Shown here in pieces: positions 46,093 to 58,763 of a stretch of 64,000 nt of DNA. Location: positions 6,802,441 through 6,866,440 of the forward strand of contig NC_134910.1 of the NCBI RefSeq assembly GCF_041734735.1, written 5' to 3'. A program made the position numbers and the translations under genes. How positions within the stretch are numbered: the stretch's first letter is position 1; each line of letters opens with the position of its first letter. The DNA is from Babylonia areolata (Eukaryota; Mollusca; Gastropoda; Neogastropoda; Buccinidae). Under the pieces are notes generated by a model. The model was given only the letters and a program-made list of their open reading frames with translations. It ran no database searches and was not told the origin of the DNA.

Positions 46093-47122
46093 GCTGGTTC
46101 CCCTTTACACAGCACGTTAGACTGGAGTGTTCCTGTAATGTGGCCTAAACAACAGTGTCATTGTATTGATTCTCTTCCTAATTTGTTAACTGACGTTATA
46201 ATTCAGTTATGGATTGACACGATCGATGTTGACTCAGTGATTGCATTGTTCTATCTAATTACGATTTATCTAATATGTCGCCTTTGTCTGCAAATATGTC
46301 AACAATGACGGATCTCTCTCTCAGAGATAACTAAGTATTCTTGTATCCTGTGTTGTACCTTTGTGTAACATCGATGGAACAAGTAGATAATCTGGAGTGC
46401 AGCAAAACGCATTCTTCCACAGCTCGGTTGGGCCTTGTGTAATCCGTTCCACAGGCAGTTTCTTTCCCGGTTTTTTCGACTTTCTGCATCTCCTGCCCCC
46501 CCCCCCCCTTCTCCGCCTCTCCCCCTCCCCCACTCCGGCCTCTCTCTCTCTCTCTCTCTCTCTCTGTGCGTACGTGCGTGCGTGGCAGTGCGGAGCGTGA
46601 AGCAGTGCTGTGCATGCTCACATTCTACGATCTATAACGGCCTCATCTTCCTTTAGACTGAGAGCATACTATTATTATTATGAGTGACTGACAAATCAAG
46701 AATCCTCACTGTGTGTGACATTGGTATATCACTCAGCTTATACTGACACATGATAGCCCATACATGCTTTGTCAGTCTCCTGAACTTGTAAACCAAAACA
46801 AGCTGTAAAACGCAGAAGGCCAAGTTGCAGTTATCCGGCGCTTCAAAATCAGTCCTCATCAGGGGGTTTCTGAAGTCGTGACAAAAGCAAATATAATTAC
46901 AACAATAATTAAGAAACTGAAATAATAATGATAATGATTTTCAAAGAAAAAGATTGTCTCACGAACAAAATAATAACATGAGTTTGAAGGAAATTTTTTT
47001 CTCATAAACTGTAACCAAACTCACGGTAAGACTAAAAACGACCAGAACAAAACTGTGCGTATTTGAAAATCTGCGTTCTCTGCCTATGTTAAAATCGTAC
47101 TTGACTTTCTTCTTCTACTACT

Positions 47123-47161
<39 letters not shown>

Positions 47162-47845
47162 CACTGAGATGGATTATGTAGGAGGCTCCTTGATTTTATT
47201 CATTTATCTATTTATTATTATTATTATGAATTTATTTCTTATTTTTTTTATTTTCATACTGAGATACAAAGTTACTTCAGCTGACCTCGAAACCATTTCA
47301 TGACTTAAATCACACACACAACCGCGCGCGCGCACACACTCAGGCGGACATTAAAATCAGTGAAGTCAGTGGTTTAAAAAAAATAAATAATTTTTTTTAA
47401 AAAGATAAAGGGAAAAAAAATTCAGGTGTGGCGAGGCGACTGGTTTAATCCAGTTTCGGCAAGTCCTGTTGGCTTCTGCCGATCGAGGTTAGTAGAGGTA
47501 TAGTACAGTTCTATCACAACTGAGTCAATAGAGGTCTGGTATAGTTCTGTTACAAACTGACGGTACCTAAATGGTGTCGAACAAGTAGGCCTACTGATAT
47601 GTATATCATATATGAAAAATTATATGCTTTCCAGATCAGTCAAGAAGGTTGAGCATACAAAAGTGCGGTTCAAATTGCTGTTTATCGACATCCGTGTCAA
47701 GCTCGTAACTATTCAGTTATCAAAAGAAACAAGAAACAGATTTGCTTTTGTCACAAGTTTTGTCTTTCTGTCTCATTGGTGTTCTCTTCGGGATGCAGTC
47801 GGGATTTTGTGTGTTTTTTTGGAGGGGGGGTGGGGGTGGGGGTTG

Positions 47846-47878
<33 letters not shown>

Positions 47879-47988
47879 TGTGTGTTTAAGTCAGTGATCA
47901 ACTTTGTTTTTTTTTTGCATGCACAATCCGATAGTTCTCGTAATGTTTATCACCTGTCCACCCGGCCACAATACATGTACATCTTCGT
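44926..47988. other. Intergenic region upstream of RFK
   Basis: Non-coding. It must hold the RFK promoter and 5' UTR, but no TATA box or CpG-rich promoter can be defined by eye. It has (CA)n at 45349-45378 and 45774-45789, (GA)n at 46063-46089, a C/CT-rich patch at 46496-46565 and a T tract at 47126-47160. Short open frames here show no family resemblance. Confidence 0.5.
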
Positions 47989-48249
47989 ATGCAGTCGTAG
48001 GCTGCAACACCCACGTTCACGCGTGCTAACCGGAGTTTGCATGGGGTTTATTCCTTGCTTTTGACGTGTTTGTCCAATTTAACACGACCATTAATTTTAG
48101 GAGGACATGCTTCGTCTTCTGGGGTGTGCAGCGTACTGGGTATATTTGTGTTTCCATATTCATTGAACATGCGAACTTGGATACTGACGATAGAATATCT
48201 AACGTGCATAGGGAGCCTATATTACTTGATTGTCTGCACTGTGTTTAAT
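47989..48249 (-). mobile_element. SINE-A copy, old, truncated
   Basis: Diverged reverse SINE-A segments: GGCTGCAACACCCACGTTCA, GGGGTGTGCAGCGTACTGGG and GTTTCCATATTCATTGAACA. Its left tail end is eroded, and the head is missing beyond the SINE-D insertion. Confidence 0.7.
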
Positions 48250-48380
48250 TTTTTTTTCCTCAAGGCCTGACTAAGCGCGTTGGGTTACGCTGCTGGTCAG
48301 GCATCTGCTTGGCAGATGTGGTGTAGCGTATATGGATTTGTCCGAACGCAGTGACGCCTCCTTGAGTTACTGAAACTGAA
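48250..48380 (-). mobile_element. SINE-D tail copy, 12-bp TSD
   Basis: T tract then CTCAAGGCCTGACTAAGCGC, TGGTCAGGCATCTGCTTGGC and GCAGTGACGCCTCCTTGAG, ending (CTGAAA)n. The duplication ACTGTGTTTAAT is exact at 48238-48249 and 48381-48392. It sits inside an older SINE-A. Confidence 0.93.
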
Positions 48381-48392
48381 ACTGTGTTTAAT

Positions 48393-48805
48393 CAAAAGGC
48401 ATGGGGAAGCAAGCATAGCTATACTCCCTTGGAAGAATCCAAGATTCTCGATCCATCCACACTGAAGTGCATGTGCCATTCAAACAAATCTGTTTCTTTG
48501 AACAAATGGCTCGGGTGCATGAATGTCTCTCTCGCGAGATAATGCAAATGAAACAAGCAAACACCCACCCACCCACACACACACACACACACACAAGAAA
48601 AAGAAAAGAAAAGACAACAACAACAAAATAAGACTAAAAAATAAATAATAAAACAAGATTTTTTTAAAAAGGGGTGAAGGAGGGGGGGTGGGGGGGTGGG
48701 GTGGGTGTGTGTGCAGCAGTTGCTTCCCATATCATACCAAACTCGTAACTGTTTCCCCCATTCCTTTTTCTGGGCATCTTTTGTTGGTGACTGCATACTG
48801 TTCAG

Positions 48806-48867
<62 letters not shown>

Positions 48868-49557
48868 CTAAAAAAAATGTGTATTTGTATATGTATTTCA
48901 TGTGTGTGTGTGTGTGTGTGTGTGTGTTGATGATCAGTACCTTTTGGTGGTTGATAGTTTTGTCTGGTGAAGTTCAAGTTTAGTTTCCAGTCCTTTTCTG
49001 TTTAAACAGAAAGGTGGATTTTTTTTTTCGATTATTATTATCATCATCATCATTATTATTTTTACACTTATTGAAATTGACCATAGGCCGAGTCTGTCTG
49101 TTTTTTCTTTCTTTCTTTCTTTCCCCATTTTTTTTTTTTTTTTTTTTTTTAATAGTTAGCCCTTCCATCTTTTAGTGTAACGTCCGGGTCTGATTTTTAA
49201 TGTTGGGGATTTGGAGTATCTTACATACTAGTCCCCTGTGGATTATTTTACATATATAGCTACTGCGTGACTCCCCGAAAATTTGATTCTTTCCGCCACT
49301 AACGTATTATTAGAGAAAAATTATACTTTCATTTCATTCAAAATTCGTCAGTTTACGCGTACTAGTACACATACAACTGAATGCAATAAGAACTCCGCAC
49401 CCACTGTCCACTATAAAGATATAAAATAGAATAAGAATCTTCAGATTTTTTGAGGGATTAAGTCAACTTTATCATCTCCAGATAGAAATGACATATGGTG
49501 GTATTGCCCATGCTCACACTTAAAAATAAAATATGGAATTAAAAGACACGTGTGTGT
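48393..49557. other. Non-coding, microsatellite-rich
   Basis: (CA)n at 48574-48594, G-rich patch at 48679-48702, (TG)n at 48806-48862 and 48901-48927, T tract at 49129-49151. No gene seen. Confidence 0.5.
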
Positions 49558-49789
49558 TTAACTCCCTCCATACGAACGGCGAAAGAGAAGACGTGAATAG
49601 CGTTTCACCCCAATTACCACCATCAAAATATTGCAAGCGGAAGGCTCTTATACTGAAGAGGTGAATGTTGACAAAGAATACCACAATTCTGACGACGGAA
49701 GCGAAAGGTTGGGTCATTGAGACACCCACTGGACATCCGAGGGGTCTGTGTAGAGAAGAAGAGAGGACTGGCCGTACTGAGTGAGTTAA
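49558..49789 (-). mobile_element. TTAA MITE copy 5
   Basis: Reverse copy, TTAACTCCCTCCATACGAAC to CTGAGTGAGTTAA, flanked by TTAA. Confidence 0.92.
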
Positions 49790-50577
49790 GTCATCAGTGG
49801 AGAGACTCACCACGTAAAACTATGAAGTTACATTCCAGTATATAATGAGACATCTGTGGCTGTGCGTTACGCCTGTGACACCTGACTGCAGTGGACAGAA
49901 AGTGAACAATAGCAGCCCTTCATTTCAGAGGACAGCGTACTTTGATCAGTCAACCAGTCTCAGTTCTGGCCTACCCCACTGTCCTATGAATTCGTGACTA
50001 TATTCACAAATCCTTTAATTGAACCCGGTTTTCTGAACTTGCTCCTCACCTGCCACGTTTAATTCACTCGCACTTACACTTTCACACACTCTATGATGAA
50101 CACATTATGTTTTACTGAAGAACACCTGGCAATATAATATCTCCACTGACTCAGTACACATGTACTTGTTTGACTCGGAACATATAAAGAGATCACATAA
50201 CTTACAATGATATCATCTAAGAATCAGAATAAATTAATTCATCACCCCAAAAGCAGAATTCCAGAGCAAGAGGGAAAAAAAAAAAAAAAGACACTGAGAA
50301 AAAAAAAAATAGTATGTAGTATATACATACAGTATGGGCGAAAATTTGAGAGCAGAAAAAAGGAGGACAATAATTTTCTTTGGGGTTAATTCACCATTTT
50401 ATATGTGGGGGTGGGGGGAAGGGTAAAGAAGAAAGGCCGGGAGAGTTCAAATGAAAATTAGTGACGCCGCCAGCAGTAACCCGGGCTCGTGTTCCCAGGC
50501 AGGGAACTGAGAAAGAGATAAGACTGACAGAGGCTTTGTGAGAAAACGAGAGAAAGAGTGACAGAGACTAAAAGGAA
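49790..50577. other. Non-coding, no gene seen
   Basis: A tracts at 50274-50288 and 50300-50309, G-rich patch at 50407-50422. Confidence 0.5.
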
Positions 50578-50668
50578 TGCCAACAGCACCCCGGGTGTTC
50601 TCAGGCGGTCACCCATCCAAGTACTAACCGGGCCCGTCGTTGTTTGACTTCGGTGATCGGACGAGACC
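50578..50668 (-). pseudogene. 5S rRNA-derived fragment (5'-truncated)
   Basis: Minus strand matches animal 5S rRNA from about position 30 to the 3' end: TCTCGTCCGATCACCGAAGT, GACGGGCCCGGTTAGTACTT, GGATGGGTGACCGCCTGAGA and GGGTGCTGTTGGC. Substitutions against usual 5S (TCAAACAACG for TTAAGCAACG, CTGAGAACACCC for CTGGGAATACC) and the missing 5' third show it is not a working gene. The internal C-box region is well preserved. It abuts the LINE fragment head to head. Confidence 0.88.
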
Positions 50669-52301
50669 TCAACCCCCATAAAAACCCCGGCCCCGACAAA
50701 ATTCCCAACCTCGTCCTCAAAGAATGTGCCCCCAACCTCGCCCCCGCCCTGACCACCCTGTTCCAACGCTCCCTTGGTACAGGCGACCTCCTGACAGACT
50801 GGCGTAACGCAAACATCGCCTGCGTCTACAAAAAAGGAGACAAACACGCAGCTGAAAATTACCATCCCATCTCTCTCACCTCTGTCACATGCAAGCTACT
50901 TCAACATATCATCTGTCGGCACATCCTGACACACCTAGAGAAACACAACATACTCACCAACCTAAACCATGGATTTCGCAGCGGATACTCCTGCGACACA
51001 CAACTACTTCTAACCAGCCATGCTTTCCTGCAATCCTTCGATCGCCAGCGCCAAGTCCACGTGGTGATCTTAGATTTTTCTAAGGCCTTCGATACTGTCC
51101 CCCACAAACGTCGTCTCCACAAACTGCAGGCTTATGGTATCAGAGGCAGCCTCCACATCTGGCTCACTAACTTTCTGACTCACAGGAGGATGGCGGTAGT
51201 AATAGAGGGTGACTCATCAGAAGACACCAGTGTGGACTCCGGAGTACCCCAGGGAACATGTCTCGGCCCTCTCCTCTTCCTGTGTCACATTAACGACCTG
51301 CCAGACACCGTCAAGTTACAGGTCCGTCTCTTCGCCGACTGCCTCTTATACCGGGAAATAAACACCTTTCAAGACCTGACCTACAACTTCAAAACGACCT
51401 CTGCCTACTTGAAACCTGGGTCTCTGACTGGGGCATGAAATTCAACCCAAAGAAATGCTATATCCTCAGCATCCAACAGTCCTCCAACTACAACTACTCC
51501 CTCTGTAATACCCCGCTCCAACATGTTTCCTCCAACCCATACCTCGGCATCATCTTTTCCAGTGACCTGAAGTGGGGCACCCACATTGCCAACATCTCGA
51601 AGAAAGCAAACAACACCTTAGGCTTTCTCTGCAGAAACCTGCGCTTCTTTCCTCAACACTGCAAGAAAAACGCATATCTAGCCCTCATCCGCCCACTCTT
51701 AGCGTATGGATGCATCATCTGGTCCCCTTACCTACAGCAAGATATAAACCAACTAGAAAAAATCCAACGCCTCTCAGCTAGGTTTATTACTGGCGATTAC
51801 ACCACAAGAACCCCCGGTGCCATCACCAATGTGTTATCTACCCTGCAGCTGCCAACGCTACAGAAACGTAGAAGTGATCTACGCCTAACTTTTCTGTACA
51901 GGGTGGTTGAGGGGTTAGTACCGGCCATACCGCCTATTGGTTTCCTGACTCCACACAAAGAAGGACGTCACATCAAACCTCGCGACTTTAAAGAATACGA
52001 CGCAACAAGTGCCATCTCCAATCACATCAAGAACAATTCAAGATCCTTTGTCGTAGGCAGATCTCAGACTGAGCAGTTCAGAAACTCCTTCTTTATTGGC
52101 ACTGTTCGTGACTGGAACCATCTGGACGAGGCAACGGTGACAGCAACATCTGCCGTCAAAAGCTTCAAAGCACGGCTCTCAGGACACCACTAATGCTAGG
52201 CTGCGCACTACCCCACCCCCACCCCCCTCATCCCCCCACCGTTGCGTTTATGTCATAAGTGGCTATAGCAACGTATTCTACAGATACAGATACAGATACC
52301 G
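50669..52301 (+). mobile_element. Non-LTR retrotransposon (LINE), 5'-truncated reverse transcriptase
   Basis: RT domain in order: GPDKIPNLVLKE, NHGFRSGYS, ILDFSKAFDTVPHK, SGVPQG and a FADCLLYR motif. The usual FADD of this group lacks one aspartate here, so the enzyme is catalytically dead. A +/-1 shift near 51385 moves the frame. The C-terminal part (WGMKFNPKKCYIL, HLGI-type segment YLGIIFSSDLKWG, ARLSGHH and stop at 52191-52193) is in another frame. No endonuclease or ORF1 region is present. The 3' end has (ACAGAT)n at 52279-52299, a typical LINE tail. Sequence style fits the Jockey/CR1/Rex side of the LINE tree. Plain fossil with at least three defects. Confidence 0.9.
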
Positions 52302-52798
52302 GTGTTTTCAGTGTTTTCAACGTGGTACGGCCATTGCCGGCGACAACGACCAAAGAGAACTTTGATTATTATCAAATATACACGGCTGAACTCGCGATTG
52401 CCTTTTCTTTTTTTCTTCTTCTTTTGTTGAAAGCGCTAATGTTGGTCGTCAAGAGGAAGAAGAAGCCCAAGAATTTATTCCTTTCTCCCCATTTCAAAAG
52501 TAAAAACTACACTCAAATACAATATTGCACATTGTGAGTATCGTGTGTCGCAGGCTCTCACATTCGCGCACATAAACGCAAACGCTCATGCACAAAACAC
52601 ACGCACGCGAGCACACTCGTGCTCATGCTCTGCGCGGTTTGACCATAGACATAAAAAATTATATATATTGTGTATATATATCTCAGTGGGTTTGACGCCT
52701 TTTTGAAACTGAATCTGTGAAACTGGTTTCACGAACCAACAATCTCGGGGAGGTAATTCTATGTGCTCTTATTCAAGAAACATAACTTCTCCCTCAGC
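52302..52798. promoter_or_regulatory. Upstream region of hinderin-like gene (5' UTR and promoter region)
   Basis: Lies directly before the ATG of the hinderin-like gene, so it should hold the core promoter and 5' UTR. (TA)-rich at 52660-52683; no clear TATA or initiator assignment is possible by eye. This call rests on position only. Confidence 0.4.
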
Positions 52799-52850
52799 AT
52801 GGCGGAAACAACAGTCCGTTCGAAGACGAAACTTGGATGGGCAAAATCAG
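52799..52850 (+). CDS. KIAA1328: Hinderin-like exon 1 (start)
   Basis: ATG then AETTVRSKTKLGWAKS plus one base; donor CAAAATCAG|GTAACG. The start is chosen because it gives a phase that continues into exons 2-4. Confidence 0.75.
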
Positions 52851-53217
52851 GTAACGTGACGTTGTTTTCTTGTTATATACTTCAAGTGCGGGAGTGCAGC
52901 AAAGATCTGTAGTTTATTTTTATGAGACTGTGAATTCATTTACCGAGTTGGTGAAACAGCAAGACAAAAATCGACTCATATTTCGGATTCGGTTCAAGTT
53001 GCGGCATGTTGTGTTGACATGGAAGTGAGTGTGTGACAGACACACATAATGCATTCCTCACTTAAAATCAGACAACGCTTGAAATTCTCTCTCTGTGTCA
53101 AACAACGAGTTATTTAACCTGATTATGATGAATAAAGACAATAAGTATGAAACAACTTTTACTTTTCACATAGACACATACGCACCACACTCAGACACAC
53201 AGACACACACACACACA

Positions 53218-53255
<38 letters not shown>

Positions 53256-53393
53256 TCAAAGTTTATTCATAAACTTGTACAAGTCATGTATGTATCATGA
53301 AAATGTGAAGATGAATGAAGCTTTACATTTTGATATGATGAACTCATGAATACAAGGGAGGGTTAGGAGTAGGACCAATAGTAATGTAAAACC

Positions 53394-53427
<34 letters not shown>

Positions 53428-53938
53428 ATGCATGCACGCACACACGCACATGTGCATGTGCATGCATGTGTGTCAGTGTCAGTGTGTGGGCAAAAAAGTG
53501 AAAAATGTATATATATTTATATGTATTGTGCATATATGTGTGTATCATTTTTTTGTTTATTGTATTTATGATTTTGTGTGGTGTGCTTTATAATCATTAC
53601 TGCACATTACTAATGATTTTGTTATAATCATTATATTTGTTTTGCTTCTTTTTGTTGTTGTTATTTCCACACTTGTTTTGATCACTTTCTAGATTAAAAG
53701 GTATTTAAAATTAATTAGATAGTATAAAGTATTGTGGATAAAGAATGTTATATATTACTATTTGGATCACTGAATAATTTGTTTACTTGATAAGTTTTGT
53801 TTTTTTTTCTATTTTGCATGGACCAGGAATGGAATCCTCATCTGATGATGAAGATGCAGTTATCCCAGGTATAAACAGGTTTTAAATGTATAAATTTGCG
53901 AGTGAGATGATGACAGTATGTGTATGTGTGCATGGGTA

Positions 53939-54032
<94 letters not shown>

Positions 54033-54087
54033 TCTGTGTTGCTTGGGTGTACACACTCACACACACTGGTAAACACATAATACACAT

Positions 54088-54146
<59 letters not shown>

Positions 54147-54613
54147 GAGAGATACAGCTACAAGTATATATACTGTGTATAACTTTACTCAGGAGAGAGA
54201 GAGAGAGAGAGAGAGTTCTAGACATGTTCTTATTTGAACATTTTTGTACCGAAAAACATAATGTTCGGGAGAGAAAGGAAATGGCCAGACAAGTGGAGAA
54301 AAACCAGAACCCCCAGTAGAATATGTTCCTTTACTTTGCAGGTGTCAACAGAACTGGCTCTGGTAACCTGCGACCCAGGTTACGACCTCGGCGAAGGCGT
54401 GACGTAGGGGGAAGCAAAGCCAGCCAGTCGCAGACACCTGCGGAAGATGTGCCATCCACCACGACTCTTAGTGTTCAAGACGTTAGTTCTCTGCAGCTTT
54501 TGGGGTTTTTTTGTAACGTTTTATAAGTTTTATCTTTTGTCGTTGTTGTTTTCTTGTTTTTCATTTTCTTTTACTATTTATTGAAAATGGTATTTCTTTC
54601 TTCAGGGTCCCTG

Positions 54614-54647
<34 letters not shown>

Positions 54648-54781
54648 ATCAGTGTGTGTGTGTGTTGTGTGTATGCATGTGTGTGTATGTGTGTGTTGTG
54701 TGTTTATCAGTGTCTGTGTGTGTGTGTGTTGTATGTATGCATGTGTGTGTGAGTGTGTGTGTGTGTGTGTTGTGTGTTTAT

Positions 54782-54823
<42 letters not shown>

Positions 54824-57800
54824 ATACTTTATGTGGCATGTGTTTATGTGATTGCATGTGGATGTGTGTGTGTATCTGTCTCTATCTCTCTGTGTGTACC
54901 TCTCTCTCTCTCTCTCCCTCCCTCCCTCCCTCCCTCTTTTTTTTTTTTTATCTAACTCTAGATCTCTCTCCCTATGCATGCATATATAGTGTGTGCAAAG
55001 AAATGAGAAACTTCAATCTGGATATGAGTTCAGGAGATCGTGTTTCAGTTGCAGTTTGCAAGCACCAGGGCTTTTGTCACCATTAGATTGGGCATACCAA
55101 GTGTCCTTTTAGTATCATTATTGTTGTCATTATTAGACGGGCGCAATAGCCGAGTGGTTAAAGCGTTGGACTTTCAATCTGAGGGTCCCGGGTTCGAATC
55201 ACAGTGACGGCGCCTGGTGGGTGAAGGGTGGAGATTTTTACAATCTCCCAGGTCAACATATGTGCAGACCTGCTAGTGCCTGAACCCCCTTCAAAGATCA
55301 AATACGCACGTTAAAGATGCTGTAATCCATGTCAGCGTTCGGTGGGTTATGGAAACAAGAACATACCCAGCATGCACACCCCCGAAAACAGAGTATGGCT
55401 GCCTACATGGCGGGGTAAAAACGGTCATACACGTAAAAGCCCACTCGTGTGCATACGAGTGAACGTGGGAGTTGCAGCCCACGAACGCAGAAGAAGAAGA
55501 AGAAGAGTTGTCATTATTAAAGAATTGTTTGCCACATGTGTGCAGCTGTCTCAGAGCCTGGACGAGCGGCGACTGGGGCGGGCAGGTGTGGGGGTGCAGG
55601 GGGGACAGGTGTCTCTGAAAGACCTGTGTGTGGAGGACAAGCAGCGCATCGCTAACCTCATCCGTGAGCTGGCCAAGTGAGGGCTCTGGGTTGTGTGTGT
55701 GTGTGTGTTGGTGTTGGTGTGTGTGTGTGTGTGTGTGTGTGTTGGTGTGTGTGTGTTGTATTCGTGTGTGTGAGTTGTGTTGGTGTGTGTGTGTGTCTTG
55801 GTGTGTGTGTATGTGTTGTGTTGGTGTGTGTGTGTTGTGTTGGTGTGTGTGTGTGTGTTGGTGTATTGTGTTGGTGTATGTGTGTTGTGTTGGTGTATGT
55901 GTGTTGTGTGTGTGTGTGTGTGTGTTGGTATGTGTATGTGTGTTGATGTGTGTGTGTTTGTGTATGTGCTGCTGTGTGTATTGTTGTGCGTTGGTGTGTG
56001 TTGGATGGTGTGTGTGTTAGTGTGTGTGTTGGTGTATGTGTTGGTGTGTGTACTGGCTTTTGTTTTGGTGTGTGTGTTAGTGTGTGCTTATGATGTGTGT
56101 GTCTGTGTGTGTTGTGTTGGTATGTGTGTTGGTGTGTGTTGTGTTGGTGTGTGTGTTGGTGTGTGTTGTGTTGGTGTGTGTTGGTGTGCATGTATTGGTG
56201 TGTGTGTGTGTTTGTGTGTGCACTTGTATGTGTGTGTGTGTGTGTGTTGGTGTGTGTATTGGTGTGTGTGTTTTGTGTTGCTGTGCATGTGTTGGTGTGT
56301 TTGTTGGTGTGCGTGTTGGTGTGTGCATGTGGTGTGTACATATATATACATATATGTGTGTGTGTGTGTGTGTATGCACGTGCTTGTGTGTGTGTGTGTT
56401 TAGGGTGGGGGAGGAGAGGGAGAAGGCGAGGGAGGATCTGGAGAGGGAGCGCAGGAGCTATGAAGAGCAGATCCTCAAACTGGTGGAGCAACAGGAGCAG
56501 ATCCTCAGGGAGAGACAAGGTCAGACACAGCGCCGTGGGGTGTGGTGTGTGGTGTGTTCTGGTGGGGTGTGGTGTGTGGTGTGTTCTGGTGGGGTGTGGT
56601 GTGTGGTGTGTTCTGGTGGGGTGTGGTGTGTTCTGGTGGGGTGTGGTGTGTGGTGTGTTCTGGTGGGGTGTGGTGTGTTCTGGTGGGGTGTGGTGTGTGG
56701 TGTGTTCTGGTGGGGTGTGGTGTGTGGTGTGTTCTGGTGGGGTGTGGTGTGTTTTGGTGTGGTGTGTGGTGTGTTCTGGTGGGGTGTGGTGTGTGGTGTG
56801 TTCTGGTGGGGTGTGGTGTGTTTTGGTGTGTTGTGTGGTGTGTTCTGGTGGTGTGTGGTGTGTTCTGGTGGTGTGTGGTGTGTTCTGGTGGTGTGTGGTG
56901 TGTTCTGGTGGGGTGTGGTGTGTTCTGGTGGGGTGTGGTGTGTGGTGTGTTCTGGTGGTGTGTGGTGTGTCTTGGTGGGGTGCGGTGTGTGATGTGTTCT
57001 GGTGGGGTGTGGTGTGTGGTGTGTTCTGGTGGGGTGTGGTGTGTGGTGTGTTTTGGTGATGTGTGGTGTGTTCTGGTGGGGTGTGGTGTGTGGTGTGTTC
57101 TGGTGGTGTGTGGTGTGTTCTGGTGGATGTGGTGTGTGGTGTGTCTTGGTGTGGTGCGGTGTGTGGTGTGTTCTGGTGTGGTGTGTGGTGTGTTCTGGTG
57201 GGGTGTGGTGTGTTCTGGTGTGGTGTGGTGTGTGGTGTGTTCTGGTGTGGTGTGGTGTGTTCTGGTGTGGTGTGGTGTGTGGTGTGTTCTGGTGTGGTGT
57301 GGTGTGTGGTGTGTTCTGGTGTGGTGCGCTGTGTGATGTGTTCTGGTGTGGTGTGGTGTGTTCTGGTGTGGTACAATGTGTGGTGTGTTCTGGTGTGGTG
57401 CGGTGTGTGGTGTGTGTTCTGTGTGGTGCGGTGTGTGGTGTGTTCTATTGGAGTGTGGTGGGCAAGACACTCTCCACTCTAATCAAATTCTAGCCCAGAT
57501 AGTTGGGACAGCAGTTACCACTTCTGTTGTTCTGATGGTCATAGTCGAACACGACTGTCTCTCACGACCATAGACGAAGACACTTTGTTCAGACTTACGG
57601 AAAATGCTGCCACATTATTACCAGAGCCACTTCATGAAAAGCCGGGACTGTCCGAACAGTACCGAAGCCGTATTATGAAAGTCCGCTTAATTTCCGTCAC
57701 CAGCGAAGTAACTTCGGCAAGACCAATGCGCATGCGGGTGATCACCGACTGTGTGTTTGCTGAGATGTTCCTGAAAATAAAACTTTGTCCCAGATTTCTA

Positions 57801-58724
57801 ATGTGCGTTGTTCCTGAAAAGCAAATGTGGAGGGTAGGCATGCTTGTATATGGATGTTTAGATATATTTATGTATGTATTTGTATTAGTATGTTTTTTGT
57901 TTTGTTCCAGAGGTGGAGAAGCATCTCCAGGAATGTCAACAGTTGCTGGCCCAGAGCCAGCCCCTCCACCCTCCCCCTCCCTCCCTCCCAGCCCCTCCCA
58001 CCAACCTGAGGGCCCTCCACCAACCCCCTCCCCCTTTCCCCCCGGCGCCTTCCTCTTCCTACCCCCCCCAGTGGGCGTGGCCAGGATCAGGCGGGCAGGG
58101 TGCGGGGCAGCAGGGCCAGGAGCTGTTTCAGCACTCCCTGTTGGGCAACGTGGGCAGTCCTGACAGGCCCACCCGGTGAGTGATGGAGGTGTGTGTGTGT
58201 GGGGGGGGGGAGGGTGTGGCGGGGTGGAGAGGGAGGAGTGGTGTGTGTGTGAGTGTGTGTGTGTGTTCGGGGTGTGAGCATGTGTGTTTGTGTGTGTGTT
58301 TGTGTGTGGGTGTCATTGTGTGTGGATGTGTGTGAGAGTGTGTGGGTGTGTGTGAGAGTGTGTGTGGGGGTGTGGGGGTGAGTGTGTGTGTATTTGTGGG
58401 TGTGTGTCAGTGTGGGGTGAGTGTGTGTGTGCGTGTGTGTGTGGGTGTGTGTCTGTAAGATGTTGGTGGGGTGGGACAGGACACTTGTGGGTTTGTTGTC
58501 CTTAAAATGTGTGTGCTGACATGGGAGAAACAGTGAGCACAGGCTTGTGTGTGTGTGTGTGTGTGTGTGTGTTGTGTGTGTGAATGTGTGTTGTGTGTGT
58601 GTGTGTGTGTGTTTGTGGGTGTGCTTACTAAACTATTGAATGTGTGTGAGTTTTGCCAGTGGTGTGATTGTGAACATTTGTGTGTGTGAGTGTGCGTGTG
58701 TTTGTGTGTGTGTTTATGTGTGTT

Positions 58725-58763
<39 letters not shown>

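Noticed and set aside
50578-50668. Working 5S rRNA gene
   Set aside because: The 5' third is missing and several conserved positions are changed.
55658-57376. 572-codon His/Thr/Pro-rich minus-strand frame and Val/Cys/Gly-rich plus-strand frames
   Set aside because: Products of the GT-rich arrays in hinderin introns 4 and 5; opposite to or interrupting a gene with clear exons.
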